The notes under the pieces were generated by a model. It saw only the letters and a list, made by a program, of their open reading frames with translations, did no database searches and was not told the origin of the DNA. DNA of 64,000 nt from Pseudodesulfovibrio senegalensis (GTDB lineage: Bacteria; Desulfobacterota; Desulfovibrionia; Desulfovibrionales; Desulfovibrionaceae). Made by a program: the position numbers and the translations under genes. The stretch is from assembly GCF_008830225.1 (NCBI RefSeq), contig NZ_WAIE01000001.1, positions 186,001 through 250,000 of the forward strand, given 5' to 3'. Of this stretch, positions 1-7,454 are shown piece by piece (position 1 is the first letter of the stretch; each line of letters opens with the position of its first letter).

Positions 1-1059
1 CACAGCCAAAAACAGTGTCAGGGTCATGGCCGCGTCTGCCAGGATATGCAGGATGGTCCCGGTCATGGCCGTGGCGTTGCCCATAAACGCGCCGCCCAGC
101 ATGTAACCCACTTCGGCCACCAGGATGAAACAGAGCATGCGCCGCAGGTCCTGCTGGGCGAGGGCCATGAGCGCTCCGGCAATGATGGCCACGCAGGCCA
201 GCCAGACCGCCATGGAAGAGAATCCCGATATGGCGGCAAGAAGGTCCGGGGGAAACACGGTGGTCAGCATGCGGACGATTACGTAAGCCATCACTTTGGT
301 CGTCATGGGTGCCAGCAGGCCGGAGACTGCAGGGCTCGCGCTGGAATAGGCTGCCGGCAGCCAGGCGTGAAAGGGAAAGACGGCCATCTTCACCCACAGG
401 CCAAGCATGAGCACGACAAAACCGGTCAGGGTGGTCGTGGATAAAGGTATGGTCGTCAGTATGTCCGCGATGTCGAGCATGTTGAGTGAGCCGCTTGTGA
501 TGTAGAGGTAGCCGACACCGAGCAGGTAGAGTGATGCGCCTACCGAGCCCACCAACAGATAATTGAGACTGGCGAAGGTTGCCCGGGGGCCTCCCATGGA
601 CAGCAGGGCATAGCTGGACAGCGCCGCCACTTCGATGAAGACAAAAAGGTTGAATACGTCGCCCGTGGCCACGATGCCCAGATGTCCGGCCGTAGCCAGA
701 AGGTAGAGCCCCAGAAAGGCGGGGGTTTTGCCCAGAGGCCACTTGCTCGGTGTGAAGCTGAAGGCGAAAAGGTTCAGGAGTGCGCCTGCGGAAACTACCA
801 CCAGCATGAGGGCCGAGAGCGGATCTACCGACAGGCTGATGCCCCATGGCGGCGCCCAGCCACCCAGAAGATAGGTCTGGGGGCCGGTGCTGAGCACCTG
901 CACGAACAGTACGGCCGCGCAGACGGCGCTCAGGCCGAGTGCGCTGACCGCGATGGGCATCACGCTTTGACGGCTGCGGCCCATGCTGCTCCATGCCACG
1001 GCAACGGCCACGAAGGCGCCAAACAGCGGAAAGAGTATGGTCAGGACAGGGAGTTGCAT
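1..1059 (-). CDS. mrpD: Mrp/Mnh antiporter subunit D (partial, 3' end outside window)
   Basis: Proton-translocating membrane subunit of an Mrp-type Na+/H+ antiporter, homologous to NuoN/NuoM of complex I. ATG at 1059 begins MQLPVLTILFPLFGAF. Translation stays open and hydrophobic to the window edge (353 codons). It contains TGDVFNLFVFIEVAALSSYA, the characteristic helix of MrpD/NuoN-type subunits. It starts 1 base after the mrpC stop codon, so it is translated with the operon. The C-terminal part lies beyond the window. MrpD rather than MrpA is inferred from length so far and from position after MrpC. Confidence 0.85.
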   Translation of the reverse strand, partial: MQLPVLTILFPLFGAFVAVAVAWSSMGRSRQSVMPIAVSALGLSAVCAAVLFVQVLSTGPQTYLLGGWAPPWGISLSVDPLSALMLVVVSAGALLNLFAFSFTPSKWPLGKTPAFLGLYLLATAGHLGIVATGDVFNLFVFIEVAALSSYALLSMGGPRATFASLNYLLVGSVGASLYLLGVGYLYITSGSLNMLDIADILTTIPLSTTTLTGFVVLMLGLWVKMAVFPFHAWLPAAYSSASPAVSGLLAPMTTKVMAYVIVRMLTTVFPPDLLAAISGFSSMAVWLACVAIIAGALMALAQQDLRRMLCFILVAEVGYMLGGAFMGNATAMTGTILHILADAAMTLTLFLAV

Positions 1060-1060
1060 G

Positions 1061-1441
1061 TCAGCGGCGCAGCTCCTTGAGGATTTCGTCTTCCTCTATG
1101 CTTTTGAAGTTTTTGTATATCTTCTGGACCAGAGCCAAGGCCACACCCAAAGTGGCCACGGAAACAACAATGGCCGTCAGCATGAGCACATGGGGCAGGG
1201 GGTTGATATAGTCTCCCGCGTTGACGGTGGTCGCTCCCTTGGCCAGAATGGGTATGGTGGCCCCTTTCTTGGCACCGATGGAGACATACAGCAGCATGAT
1301 CGAGGTTTGGAATATGCCCAGGCCGATGAGTTTCTTGATCAGGTTTCGCTTGGCGGCCATGGCATAGAGTCCGACCATCATGATCGCCACATAGACTATG
1401 TAATTGAAGTGGGATGCGACTATTTCGCCCAGCGAATGCAT
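1061..1441 (-). CDS. mrpC: Mrp/Mnh antiporter subunit C
   Basis: NuoK-like small subunit of the Mrp cation:proton antiporter in the cytoplasmic membrane, 126 aa, the usual size. Three hydrophobic segments are visible (about residues 13-30, 36-56 and 85-105). The second segment carries the GLGIFQTSIMLLYVSIG pattern typical of MrpC/MnhC. It abuts the upstream subunit B gene and is followed after 1 base by mrpD, so expression is operonic. Confidence 0.88.
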   Translation of the reverse strand: MHSLGEIVASHFNYIVYVAIMMVGLYAMAAKRNLIKKLIGLGIFQTSIMLLYVSIGAKKGATIPILAKGATTVNAGDYINPLPHVLMLTAIVVSVATLGVALALVQKIYKNFKSIEEDEILKELRR

Positions 1442-2203
1442 CTAGAAGCCCTCCTGAACTGTTCCGTGTGAAGACAGCAGCTTGAAGATCATGATCAGGG
1501 CGGCGGTGACGGTCAGGGCCACACCGCTTTCGATGAGCAGGATGGCAAAGGAGTGTCCCGTAGCCAGGGACATGCCCAGAATGCCCGCCAACCCTCCATA
1601 GTCCAGGAAATTGACCCCATTGGTCATGCATATCACGCCTATTCCGGCAAAGAGCAGCACTCCGGCGGCCGAGAGCAGGTGACTGGCTCGCTCGCTCATG
1701 TGCCGCAGGGCCGTTTTCATGTCGTGGGAGACGGCCAGCAGGATATAGGCGGCAGCAAAGATGACCCCGCCCTGAAATCCGCCGCCAGGGCTGTAGTGGC
1801 CGTGGGCCAGGACGTAGAGGCCGAAAAGCTGGATGAGCGGAATGAATGTGCGCGCCACGGTTTTGATCACCAGATCTTCCCCGGCAAGGTCCAGAGGGTC
1901 GTTTTCCGGGGCGGCTGGTTCAAGGTCTTCACGGGTCATGCGGGTCCGCAGGATGAAAAAGCAGGCAAGACCGGCCGTGAACACGACGATGGTCTCCAGC
2001 ATGGTGTCAAAGGCCCGATAGTCGCCGAGCACGGCGGTCACGATGTTCGGGGTTGCCATCTCCTCAAGGCTTTTTTCGATGAATCGTGCGGAGACATGCA
2101 TGCTCGCCGGGGTCTGGGGGTCGCCCCATCTGGGGAAATCCAGGGTGGTGAGGGCCAGCAACAGGCCCGCAATGACTACAGCTGCCAGGGTGAGTTTTTT
2201 CAA
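1442..2203 (-). CDS. mrpB: Mrp/Mnh antiporter subunit B (MnhB domain), TTG start
   Basis: Integral membrane subunit, 253 aa. The C-terminal half is the MnhB domain (FGLYVLAHGHYSPGGGFQGG, then helices to residue 245). The N-terminal 100 residues hold two further helices, as in the end of fused MrpA proteins. No ATG fits. The best start is a TTG at 2203 inside ATTGA, overlapping the stop of the upstream DUF4040 gene by 4 bases, with GGAGG about 10 bases upstream. A longer open frame to 2440 exists, but it runs across the DUF4040 gene in another frame and is not supported. Confidence 0.85.
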   Translation of the reverse strand: MKKLTLAAVVIAGLLLALTTLDFPRWGDPQTPASMHVSARFIEKSLEEMATPNIVTAVLGDYRAFDTMLETIVVFTAGLACFFILRTRMTREDLEPAAPENDPLDLAGEDLVIKTVARTFIPLIQLFGLYVLAHGHYSPGGGFQGGVIFAAAYILLAVSHDMKTALRHMSERASHLLSAAGVLLFAGIGVICMTNGVNFLDYGGLAGILGMSLATGHSFAILLIESGVALTVTAALIMIFKLLSSHGTVQEGF

Positions 2204-2445
2204 TCCTTGGTCCTCCGGGTTGTGCGGAACACCGCAGCCAGAAAAAAGGCCGTGCTGATACCGGCGCCGATGGCGGCCTCGGTAAAGGCCACGTCCACTG
2301 CGCCCATGGCCAGCCACTGCAGGCACATCATGAAACTGTATGCACCGAACAGGATTCCTGCTCCCAGCAGATCCCGGACGGTGATGGCCGCCACGGCGCA
2401 AACCAGGATGACCAACAATACCGCGAGTTTTATTTCCCAAATCAT
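2200..2445 (-). CDS. DUF4040 / MrpB N-terminal-like membrane subunit
   Basis: An 81-aa membrane protein with three hydrophobic segments and the motif DVAFTEAAIGAG. This motif is typical of the DUF4040 segment found inside MrpA or as a separate small subunit in Mrp and membrane-bound hydrogenase (Mbh/Mbx) operons. It is translationally coupled to the next subunit by an overlap at 2200-2203 and follows mrpG after 4 bases. No full-length MrpA gene is visible upstream, so this small protein plus the next one may supply part of the MrpA C-terminal function. Confidence 0.8.
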   Translation of the reverse strand: MIWEIKLAVLLVILVCAVAAITVRDLLGAGILFGAYSFMMCLQWLAMGAVDVAFTEAAIGAGISTAFFLAAVFRTTRRTKD

Positions 2446-2449
2446 GTTG

Positions 2450-2773
2450 CTATCTCCTCATGTCGCCTTTTCGCCACGGGGTCAGCCCGGCCTTGATACC
2501 GGCGTCCACCATGGCGTGGGTGGCCGTGGGGCTGGTGATGAACACCAGAATGAGAATGAGCAGTATTTTGCCGCTCACGAACAGCTCGGCGGTCCCCAGG
2601 GGGATGGCATTGACCACGGCCAGCCCGAGAAGAAGGCACAGGGACCCGAGCGTGTCCAGCTTACCGGCCATGTGGAGTCTGGTGTACACGTCCGGCAATC
2701 GCAGGATGCCAATGGTGCCGCCCAGATCAAAGAGCAGGCCCGTAAGAATGAATATGACGGCGATCGTTTCCAT
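2450..2773 (-). CDS. mrpG: Mrp/Mnh antiporter subunit G
   Basis: A 107-aa membrane protein with three predicted helices and the subunit G signature GTIGILRLPDVYTRLHMAGK near residues 19-38. It is an accessory subunit of the multi-subunit Na+/H+ antiporter. It lies 3 bases after mrpF and 4 bases before the DUF4040 gene, in the expected E-F-G order. Confidence 0.9.
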   Translation of the reverse strand: METIAVIFILTGLLFDLGGTIGILRLPDVYTRLHMAGKLDTLGSLCLLLGLAVVNAIPLGTAELFVSGKILLILILVFITSPTATHAMVDAGIKAGLTPWRKGDMRR

Positions 2774-2776
2774 GAG

Positions 2777-3073
2777 CTACTCCTCGACACGAAGGTTGCT
2801 GTCCCGTTTGCGCATGCCTCGGGCCTGAAAGTATCGTGAGGCAGTGAGCACCGCTATGAAGTTGAGCATGGCGTACGACAGGGCGATGTCCACGAACATG
2901 TCGATACGGCCGAAGATGAAGCCGATGAGCAGGATGAGGACAGTGGTTTTGGCGCCGATGGCGTTCATGCCCATCAGTCGGTCCAGAGTACTGGGGCCGA
3001 TGATTGTCCTGTACAGGGACAACATCATGAGCATGACGAGAAAGACGCTGGCAAATAGAATGAGGTGTTCCAT
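2777..3073 (-). CDS. mrpF: Mrp/Mnh antiporter subunit F
   Basis: A 98-aa membrane protein with three helices. The stretch YRTIIGPSTLDRLMGMNAIG (residues 21-40) is the hallmark of MrpF/MnhF. Spacing is 7 bases from mrpE and 3 bases to mrpG. It is a small structural subunit of the antiporter. Confidence 0.9.
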   Translation of the reverse strand: MEHLILFASVFLVMLMMLSLYRTIIGPSTLDRLMGMNAIGAKTTVLILLIGFIFGRIDMFVDIALSYAMLNFIAVLTASRYFQARGMRKRDSNLRVEE

Positions 3074-3080
3074 GGGAAAG

Positions 3081-3638
3081 TTATTCTCCGAATATGCGCC
3101 CGATCTTGCGTTCCATTTCGCCGGGCAGGTTTTCGGCGGATTTGCTGTCTATGGTGTGCACGCTGAATTCCCCCTTGCCGTTGACCGTGACCGAAATCGT
3201 CCCGGGAGTCAGGGTGATGGAGTTGGCGAAGACGGTCAGGGCCATGGGGTTGCGCAGGCGGGTTTGCAGATTGACGATATCGGGTTCCATGTGGGCGGTG
3301 ATGTCCTTGCGGAAGACCAGCCTGAGCATGGCCGCGTTGGCCTTGATGATCTCCACCAAGAGCCAGAGTATGAATATGAAAATGGACCATATACATGATG
3401 GTCGCCGCCATAAAATCAGTTCTTTTGGAAAAAAGCTGTAAGATATCAAGATGATGAATGCACTGGAAAGCGCCCCTAACGCTAGGTGGAAGGCATCGAG
3501 CATGCCCGACAGCAGAACCCAGAGGCCAAAGAGCATGAAGAAACGCATGCCGATATCCAGAAGAAATGACATCTTGCGGGCTGGCGTTGGCTGGTCAGGT
3601 GTCTTTTTTTGAACGCTCATGGGTATGGATTGCCTCAT
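3081..3638 (-). CDS. mrpE: Mrp/Mnh antiporter subunit E, first gene of the operon
   Basis: A 185-aa protein with paired N-terminal helices (about residues 29-70) and a hydrophobic stretch around residues 83-100. A soluble C-terminal domain with NSITLTPGTISVTV is the conserved core of MrpE/MnhE. It is the first gene of the E-F-G-DUF4040-B-C-D run. Two start codons are possible, ATG at 3638 and ATG at 3620. Neither has a strong ribosome-binding site, and the longer form is listed. Confidence 0.88.
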   Translation of the reverse strand: MRQSIPMSVQKKTPDQPTPARKMSFLLDIGMRFFMLFGLWVLLSGMLDAFHLALGALSSAFIILISYSFFPKELILWRRPSCIWSIFIFILWLLVEIIKANAAMLRLVFRKDITAHMEPDIVNLQTRLRNPMALTVFANSITLTPGTISVTVNGKGEFSVHTIDSKSAENLPGEMERKIGRIFGE

Positions 3639-4170
3639 CTCAAAGTGAATGATTGGCCGTCATCAGCAAGTAGGGTGATACATGGTACAAATAACATGAA
3701 GTATTTTTTTCTGGCAACCCAAAACGGTTTGCCGCCCTCGTGCGGGAGTTTTAGCTGCCGATAGATCCTCATGGCGGGGCTGAGAAATGTCGGACAGTGG
3801 GGAGCGCAAACCGACCTTGGGCATCTTCCCGGTGATGATCGCTGCCGGTGGCATCGGGCCTGACCAACCTCATTGTTTATGGCCCAGGCGGCTTTGCCTT
3901 TGTGACGAGGCCATGCAGAGGATCTCCCCAATGATGGTTCAAGGAGGCAGGTCAACTCGGTTTCAATCGTTATTGTCATCATGCGCTAATCTCCCATTAT
4001 CTGCGGAGGGCAGGTAGAGCCGTTGCCTTTCCCCAGCCGGAAGGATCGAAAAGGGTGAAAGCTCTTCATGGGCAACCGAAAACGGAAAAAGTGCACGAGT
4101 GACATTCCCGTCAAAAGATTGGGAGCCATCAACAATTAATGACACGATGAATGCGGCCACCTCAGATGAT
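3639..4170. other. Intergenic stretch without a convincing gene
   Basis: This 530-base gap separates the Mrp operon from the accessory island. Short open frames exist on both strands (for example 3787-4017 plus), but they lack ribosome-binding sites, domains or codon bias. The Mrp operon promoter should lie here. No clear -35/-10 pair, tRNA, attachment site or transposon end was recognised. Confidence 0.5.
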
Positions 4171-5250
4171 TCAATACCGGACGGTGGAGGTGGTGGGGTG
4201 TCCAACAATTTCGTTGTGGAGGGAGAGTCGTGGGACGGACTGCGTTTTCAGTTTCAGGAATTTGGTTACGGGGATGAACAATGCATAGGTCAACAATGTC
4301 GCCGCCAGCGTGACGATAAAAATGGACCAGCCCTCCGGTTCCTCATAGTATTTCTCGAAAATGGCTATGACGCTGAAGTGCAGGAGATAAAACGGGTAGC
4401 TTATTCTTCCGACAAAACGATCGAGTGGAACATCCCCGAAGGCCTTGAATATGAACGGAAGAGCCAGGCACGCGGCAACAGGAAGCGCAAAGGGCTCAGC
4501 CTCGTCGGGAACATCGCCGACCATGAAGATCGTTGCCACAAGCGCCGCCCAGAAAACGAAATCCGTGATCCAGATACGGGAGGGCAGTTTTTTGAAAAAG
4601 CGATACGCCACAATGCCGCAGCCAAACAGCCAGAATTCACACGGGAAAAGGCGATAGAAGAACGTTAATTCACTGTAACTGCTGGATGATACAGCTAGCT
4701 TCAGAGAGAGGCTCATTGCGATCAGGGCGCAGAGCGTACGGCTCTTCATGCGGACCAGAAAAGGGGCCATGGCGTAAAAGACAATTTCAAGAGAGAGTGA
4801 CCATGCCTGGACGAGCGGGGCGAACTGCCAAACGCTGTTTCTGGTGGATTCGACAAAATGCAGTCCTCCGCCCACAGTATGCCCCAGGCTGAACAAGAAC
4901 TCCTGACCGACCACGCATAACGAAGTCCAGGCCAACAGGCCGAACGCCAGAGGGTCGGAAATGAATTCCTGCAGTTGCTCCTTTGTGGAGAGCGGATGAA
5001 TGTCCGCCGCGACAAGGAGGCCAATACTGATGCAAAGCGCAAAAAGGTATTGGGGATACAGCGAGATCAGTCTGCTGCAATAAAAGCTTTGAGGCGAGTC
5101 ATACGTTCTGTCCAGTATCAGTGCCATGTAGAATCCGGAAATGGCAAAGAATGTCAACACGGCTTCATGCCCATCCACTATGGAGGCATCGACAACCGGG
5201 AAGTGGGAATTGAAAACTGCAAATGCGAGTAAGAAACGTATTATGCCCAC
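4171..5250 (-). CDS. Membrane acyltransferase (acyltransferase 3 / OafA-like)
   Basis: A 359-aa polytopic membrane protein of the acyltransferase-3 type, which moves acyl groups onto cell-surface glycans or lipids. It starts MGIIRFLLAFAVFNSH. It has the family's early His (residue 16), FFAISGFYMALIL and the SRLISLYPQYL arginine region, then about ten hydrophobic segments. FGDVPLDRFVGRISYPFYLLH near residues 270-290 is the conserved C-terminal motif. The substrate cannot be told. It is separated from the upstream SET gene by a terminator-like hairpin, so it probably has its own promoter in 5251-5310. Confidence 0.85.
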   Translation of the reverse strand: MGIIRFLLAFAVFNSHFPVVDASIVDGHEAVLTFFAISGFYMALILDRTYDSPQSFYCSRLISLYPQYLFALCISIGLLVAADIHPLSTKEQLQEFISDPLAFGLLAWTSLCVVGQEFLFSLGHTVGGGLHFVESTRNSVWQFAPLVQAWSLSLEIVFYAMAPFLVRMKSRTLCALIAMSLSLKLAVSSSSYSELTFFYRLFPCEFWLFGCGIVAYRFFKKLPSRIWITDFVFWAALVATIFMVGDVPDEAEPFALPVAACLALPFIFKAFGDVPLDRFVGRISYPFYLLHFSVIAIFEKYYEEPEGWSIFIVTLAATLLTYALFIPVTKFLKLKTQSVPRLSLHNEIVGHPTTSTVRY

Positions 5251-5309
5251 ATCTTACTCCTTCGTGTCTTGAATGGACCAATGCTGTCGGAAACCCCAAC
5301 CATATAAAC

Positions 5310-5347
5310 GAAAAAAGGAGGGGCCGAATGCACGCTGCCGCATTCGG
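5310..5347 (-). terminator. Rho-independent terminator after the SET paralogue
   Basis: An 8-bp perfect stem, CCGAATGC (5324-5331) with GCATTCGG (5340-5347), and an 8-base loop. On the minus strand it is followed by CCCCTCC and a run of six T. It would end transcription coming from the SET gene at 5381-5980. Confidence 0.7.
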
Positions 5348-5380
5348 CAACAGTTTTTCCTCTCTGTTGGAGCTCCTGAT

Positions 5381-5980
5381 TCATTGATTCCCGCGGGTGC
5401 TTGTGTGCGGACGCTCCTCATCCCGGAGGGACACACAGTCGCCTTGCAGCCAAAGCCGAGAGGCGATGGATGGATATGGTTCTTCGCCGCACAGATACGC
5501 ACGCAGCCGTTTTCGGGTGGTGTTGTCCATGTATTCCATCAACGGTTGGTGAACGTCGGGCATTTTTTCCAGCGCCCGCATGGTCGTTTGATCCCATTGT
5601 TCACATAATGATTCGATATTGTATGGTTTTTGGGTCGAGCAACTACAGGCACAGGCTCCTTGTGTGGAAGGTGCCAGGCCGAACAGGGCGGTGGCGTCGC
5701 GGAGTTCTTCGCCGCTGTCGATATTGCGGACAGCTATTTCAAATCCGTAGCTGGTGCTGATCGTGTTGAAGTTGCAACCGCGGCTGACATACGGAGCCGT
5801 TTCGCCGCCCAGAGGACGGAGATTGCTTTCATGGGACCGCATGACGGCTGCATCCGCCGGTTTTGCAGCAGACTGATTATTCACATGGACGATAGTGCCA
5901 TAAGGGATGAACTTCGTTGCGAAAAATCCGTAGCCGACGGTTGGATTCACCGCACGAAGTTCAGTGTTGGGATGCATCAT
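5381..5980 (-). CDS. SET-domain-like protein, degenerate paralogue
   Basis: A 199-aa protein the same length as, and clearly homologous to, the SET-domain protein at 8918-9517. The N-terminal GxGxFAT-type motif is kept (VGYGFFATKFIPYGTIV, residues 15-31). The substrate and cofactor core is eroded. NHSC of the paralogue reads SRGC here (residues 66-69), the motif with the catalytic Tyr (TTEYG) reads RDATALFG, and the post-SET cysteine cluster has drifted. It may have lost methyltransferase activity and serve as a partner or binding protein. Start ATG 5980 (or 5977) follows a GAGG 9 bases upstream. A longer open frame to 6214 overlaps the next gene and is rejected. Confidence 0.7.
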   Translation of the reverse strand: MMHPNTELRAVNPTVGYGFFATKFIPYGTIVHVNNQSAAKPADAAVMRSHESNLRPLGGETAPYVSRGCNFNTISTSYGFEIAVRNIDSGEELRDATALFGLAPSTQGACACSCSTQKPYNIESLCEQWDQTTMRALEKMPDVHQPLMEYMDNTTRKRLRAYLCGEEPYPSIASRLWLQGDCVSLRDEERPHTSTRGNQ

Positions 5981-6029
5981 GCCAATCAGCCTCGGGCTGC
6001 TGTCGACATGCCGTTTCTGAGGGGAGGGG

Positions 6030-6302
6030 CTACCAGTCGTCATCGTCATTGAGTTCAAAATCGTCTTCGAGCTTGTAGCTTTGCACCTTGATGCTGAAGT
6101 CGTCATCGGTTTCAGTGACGATGCCTTCTGCGGTGATCCATCTGTCAATATAGTTGATAAGCATCTCGCTTTGTTCGCTTTTTTCGATGATAAACTCTTC
6201 TTCTCCATCCACAAGCAACATCAGGCTGGAGATGGTGTCGTTTACCCAGTCCGCAGGAAGGACCTGTCCGTAAAGCGTGTCTTCATAGATATCCTTTGCC
6301 AT
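6030..6302 (-). CDS. Small acidic protein of unknown function
   Basis: A 90-aa soluble protein, MAKDIYEDTLYGQVLPADWV to an Asp-rich end, ELNDDDDW. No domain recognised. A G-rich ribosome-binding site (GGGGGGAA) lies just upstream of the ATG at 6302. It is placed 17 bases after the GNAT gene and 49 bases before the degenerate SET gene, so it belongs to the same transcript. The acidic tail makes it a conceivable substrate for a modifying enzyme in the cluster. That is speculation. Confidence 0.6.
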   Translation of the reverse strand: MAKDIYEDTLYGQVLPADWVNDTISSLMLLVDGEEEFIIEKSEQSEMLINYIDRWITAEGIVTETDDDFSIKVQSYKLEDDFELNDDDDW

Positions 6303-6319
6303 TATTCCCCCCCCCTTCT

Positions 6320-6889
6320 CTATTGGTGGATTGCATCCTCATGATCATTCGTTTCCACGTCTCGCCGGTACACACTGCCACCTTCAGCAGGAACAAATTG
6401 CTTGATATAGCGGCGTTCGTGCTCAAAACCGTTGGCCTCGTAAAAGGATTGAGCGCCTTCAAAACGATAATCTGATCCGGTTTCGAGAAAAATCTGTTTT
6501 CCGCCTGCACGTGCAACACGTTTTTCCATTTCCGCCAGCAAGGCTGTTCCAATGCCCTTCCGGTGATACTGAGGGTCCACGGTAATGCCATAAAGTTCAT
6601 GGCGTTCGGGCCAGGATGGGATTGGCCCGTAGCAAATGAATCCAACAGTCTTTTCCTGACCGCACTCGTTTGTGCTGGCTCTGAGGAATGTATGCGCTTC
6701 GCGCCCGTCGCCATATGCGCTTTCCCAGGCCATGTCTTCTGCCGTTGCCATGACGTCCAAAGAAAAAAGTCCGCATGCCGTTGCCATGTCCAAAAAAATT
6801 TCCGTATCTTCGGGCGACATCCCTGACGCGATACGGATTTCCCGGTCATTGCCGGGGACAGGCCTTTTTCCCTCAACGACTTGATACAT
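6320..6889 (-). CDS. GNAT-family N-acetyltransferase
   Basis: A 189-aa acetyl-CoA-dependent acyltransferase of the GNAT fold. Motif A is clear: YGITVDPQYHRKGIGTALL (the acetyl-CoA pyrophosphate loop is Q/RxxGxG/A, here HRKGIGT). It is followed by LETGSDYRFEGAQSFYEANGF (motif B). The substrate is unknown. It sits between two small genes (gaps 15 and 17 bases) in what looks like one operon. Confidence 0.85.
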   Translation of the reverse strand: MYQVVEGKRPVPGNDREIRIASGMSPEDTEIFLDMATACGLFSLDVMATAEDMAWESAYGDGREAHTFLRASTNECGQEKTVGFICYGPIPSWPERHELYGITVDPQYHRKGIGTALLAEMEKRVARAGGKQIFLETGSDYRFEGAQSFYEANGFEHERRYIKQFVPAEGGSVYRRDVETNDHEDAIHQ

Positions 6890-6904
6890 CGTTTTACCTT
6901 GTCC

Positions 6905-7174
6905 TTAACTATCGCTTTCGACAGGAGTAAAATTATCCAACACTATTGACTCGACAGGTCCGTTCTTTTGAACGACTCCCGTAAAATCGGCTTCTTTCCG
7001 GGTCAGTTTTTTCAGAGCCGGAAAGCAGTCAAGGTTTGTAACACGTAGTTCCCGTTCATCCCGGCACGCTATGAGAACGCCGGTGACCTCAAAGCGGTCG
7101 TCCCATTGTGAAGGGATAACCGTTCCGCGAACGGTTACCGTGTTCTGATTCTCTGATTTGCCAGGTGATTTCAT
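6905..7174 (-). CDS. Small hypothetical protein
   Basis: An 89-aa soluble protein with alternating beta-like segments (TVTVRGTVIPSQWDDRFEVTGVLIA and GVVQKNGPVESIVLDNFTPV). An OB-like or small beta-barrel fold is possible, but no family was recognised. It is the first gene after a 268-base gap with a palindrome (7276-7298) and is followed by the GNAT gene 15 bases later. It probably heads the transcript 7174 to 5381. Confidence 0.55.
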   Translation of the reverse strand: MKSPGKSENQNTVTVRGTVIPSQWDDRFEVTGVLIACRDERELRVTNLDCFPALKKLTRKEADFTGVVQKNGPVESIVLDNFTPVESDS

Positions 7175-7275
7175 GTCATGTCTCGTTCGGTGATAACGGA
7201 GACGTTAAAGCAGGGAGCGTGCCACGCGGCTAATGGCTTGAAATAATGAGTTTTTTATGCAGCAGGTCGGGGTGG

Positions 7276-7298
7276 GGTAGGAACTAAAAGTTCCTACC
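7276..7298. promoter_or_regulatory. Palindrome GGTAGGAACT-N3-AGTTCCTACC
   Basis: Perfect 10-bp arms with a 3-base spacer. It sits in the gap upstream of the 89-aa gene. No T-run follows on either strand, so an operator is more likely than a terminator. The core GGAACT-N3-AGTTCC recurs at 7439-7453. The binding protein is unknown; the adjacent sigma-54 activator is a candidate. Confidence 0.5.
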
Positions 7299-7437
7299 TC
7301 TGTGGGAGGGGTCGTTTGTTTTGGGGGCAGAGGAGAAAACGGAATCGTTTCCACGATTTTTTTGAAAAGATTTTTTCAATGAATAAGGAATATTAAAGCA
7401 ACAAGTGGAATTGCAATTTCCGGTGATCGGCACTGGT

Positions 7438-7454
7438 CGGAACTATGAGTTCCG
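7438..7454. promoter_or_regulatory. Second GGAACT-N3-AGTTCC palindrome
   Basis: CGGAACT-ATG-AGTTCCG, sharing the core of the palindrome at 7276-7298 about 150 bases away. It overlaps the stop codon of the sigma-54 activator gene (7443-7445). On the plus strand it is followed by five T, so a weak terminator for that strand cannot be excluded. Confidence 0.4.

Noticed and set aside
3787-4017. Small plus-strand gene between the Mrp operon and the acyltransferase
   Set aside because: No ribosome-binding site, no domain, composition unlike a gene.
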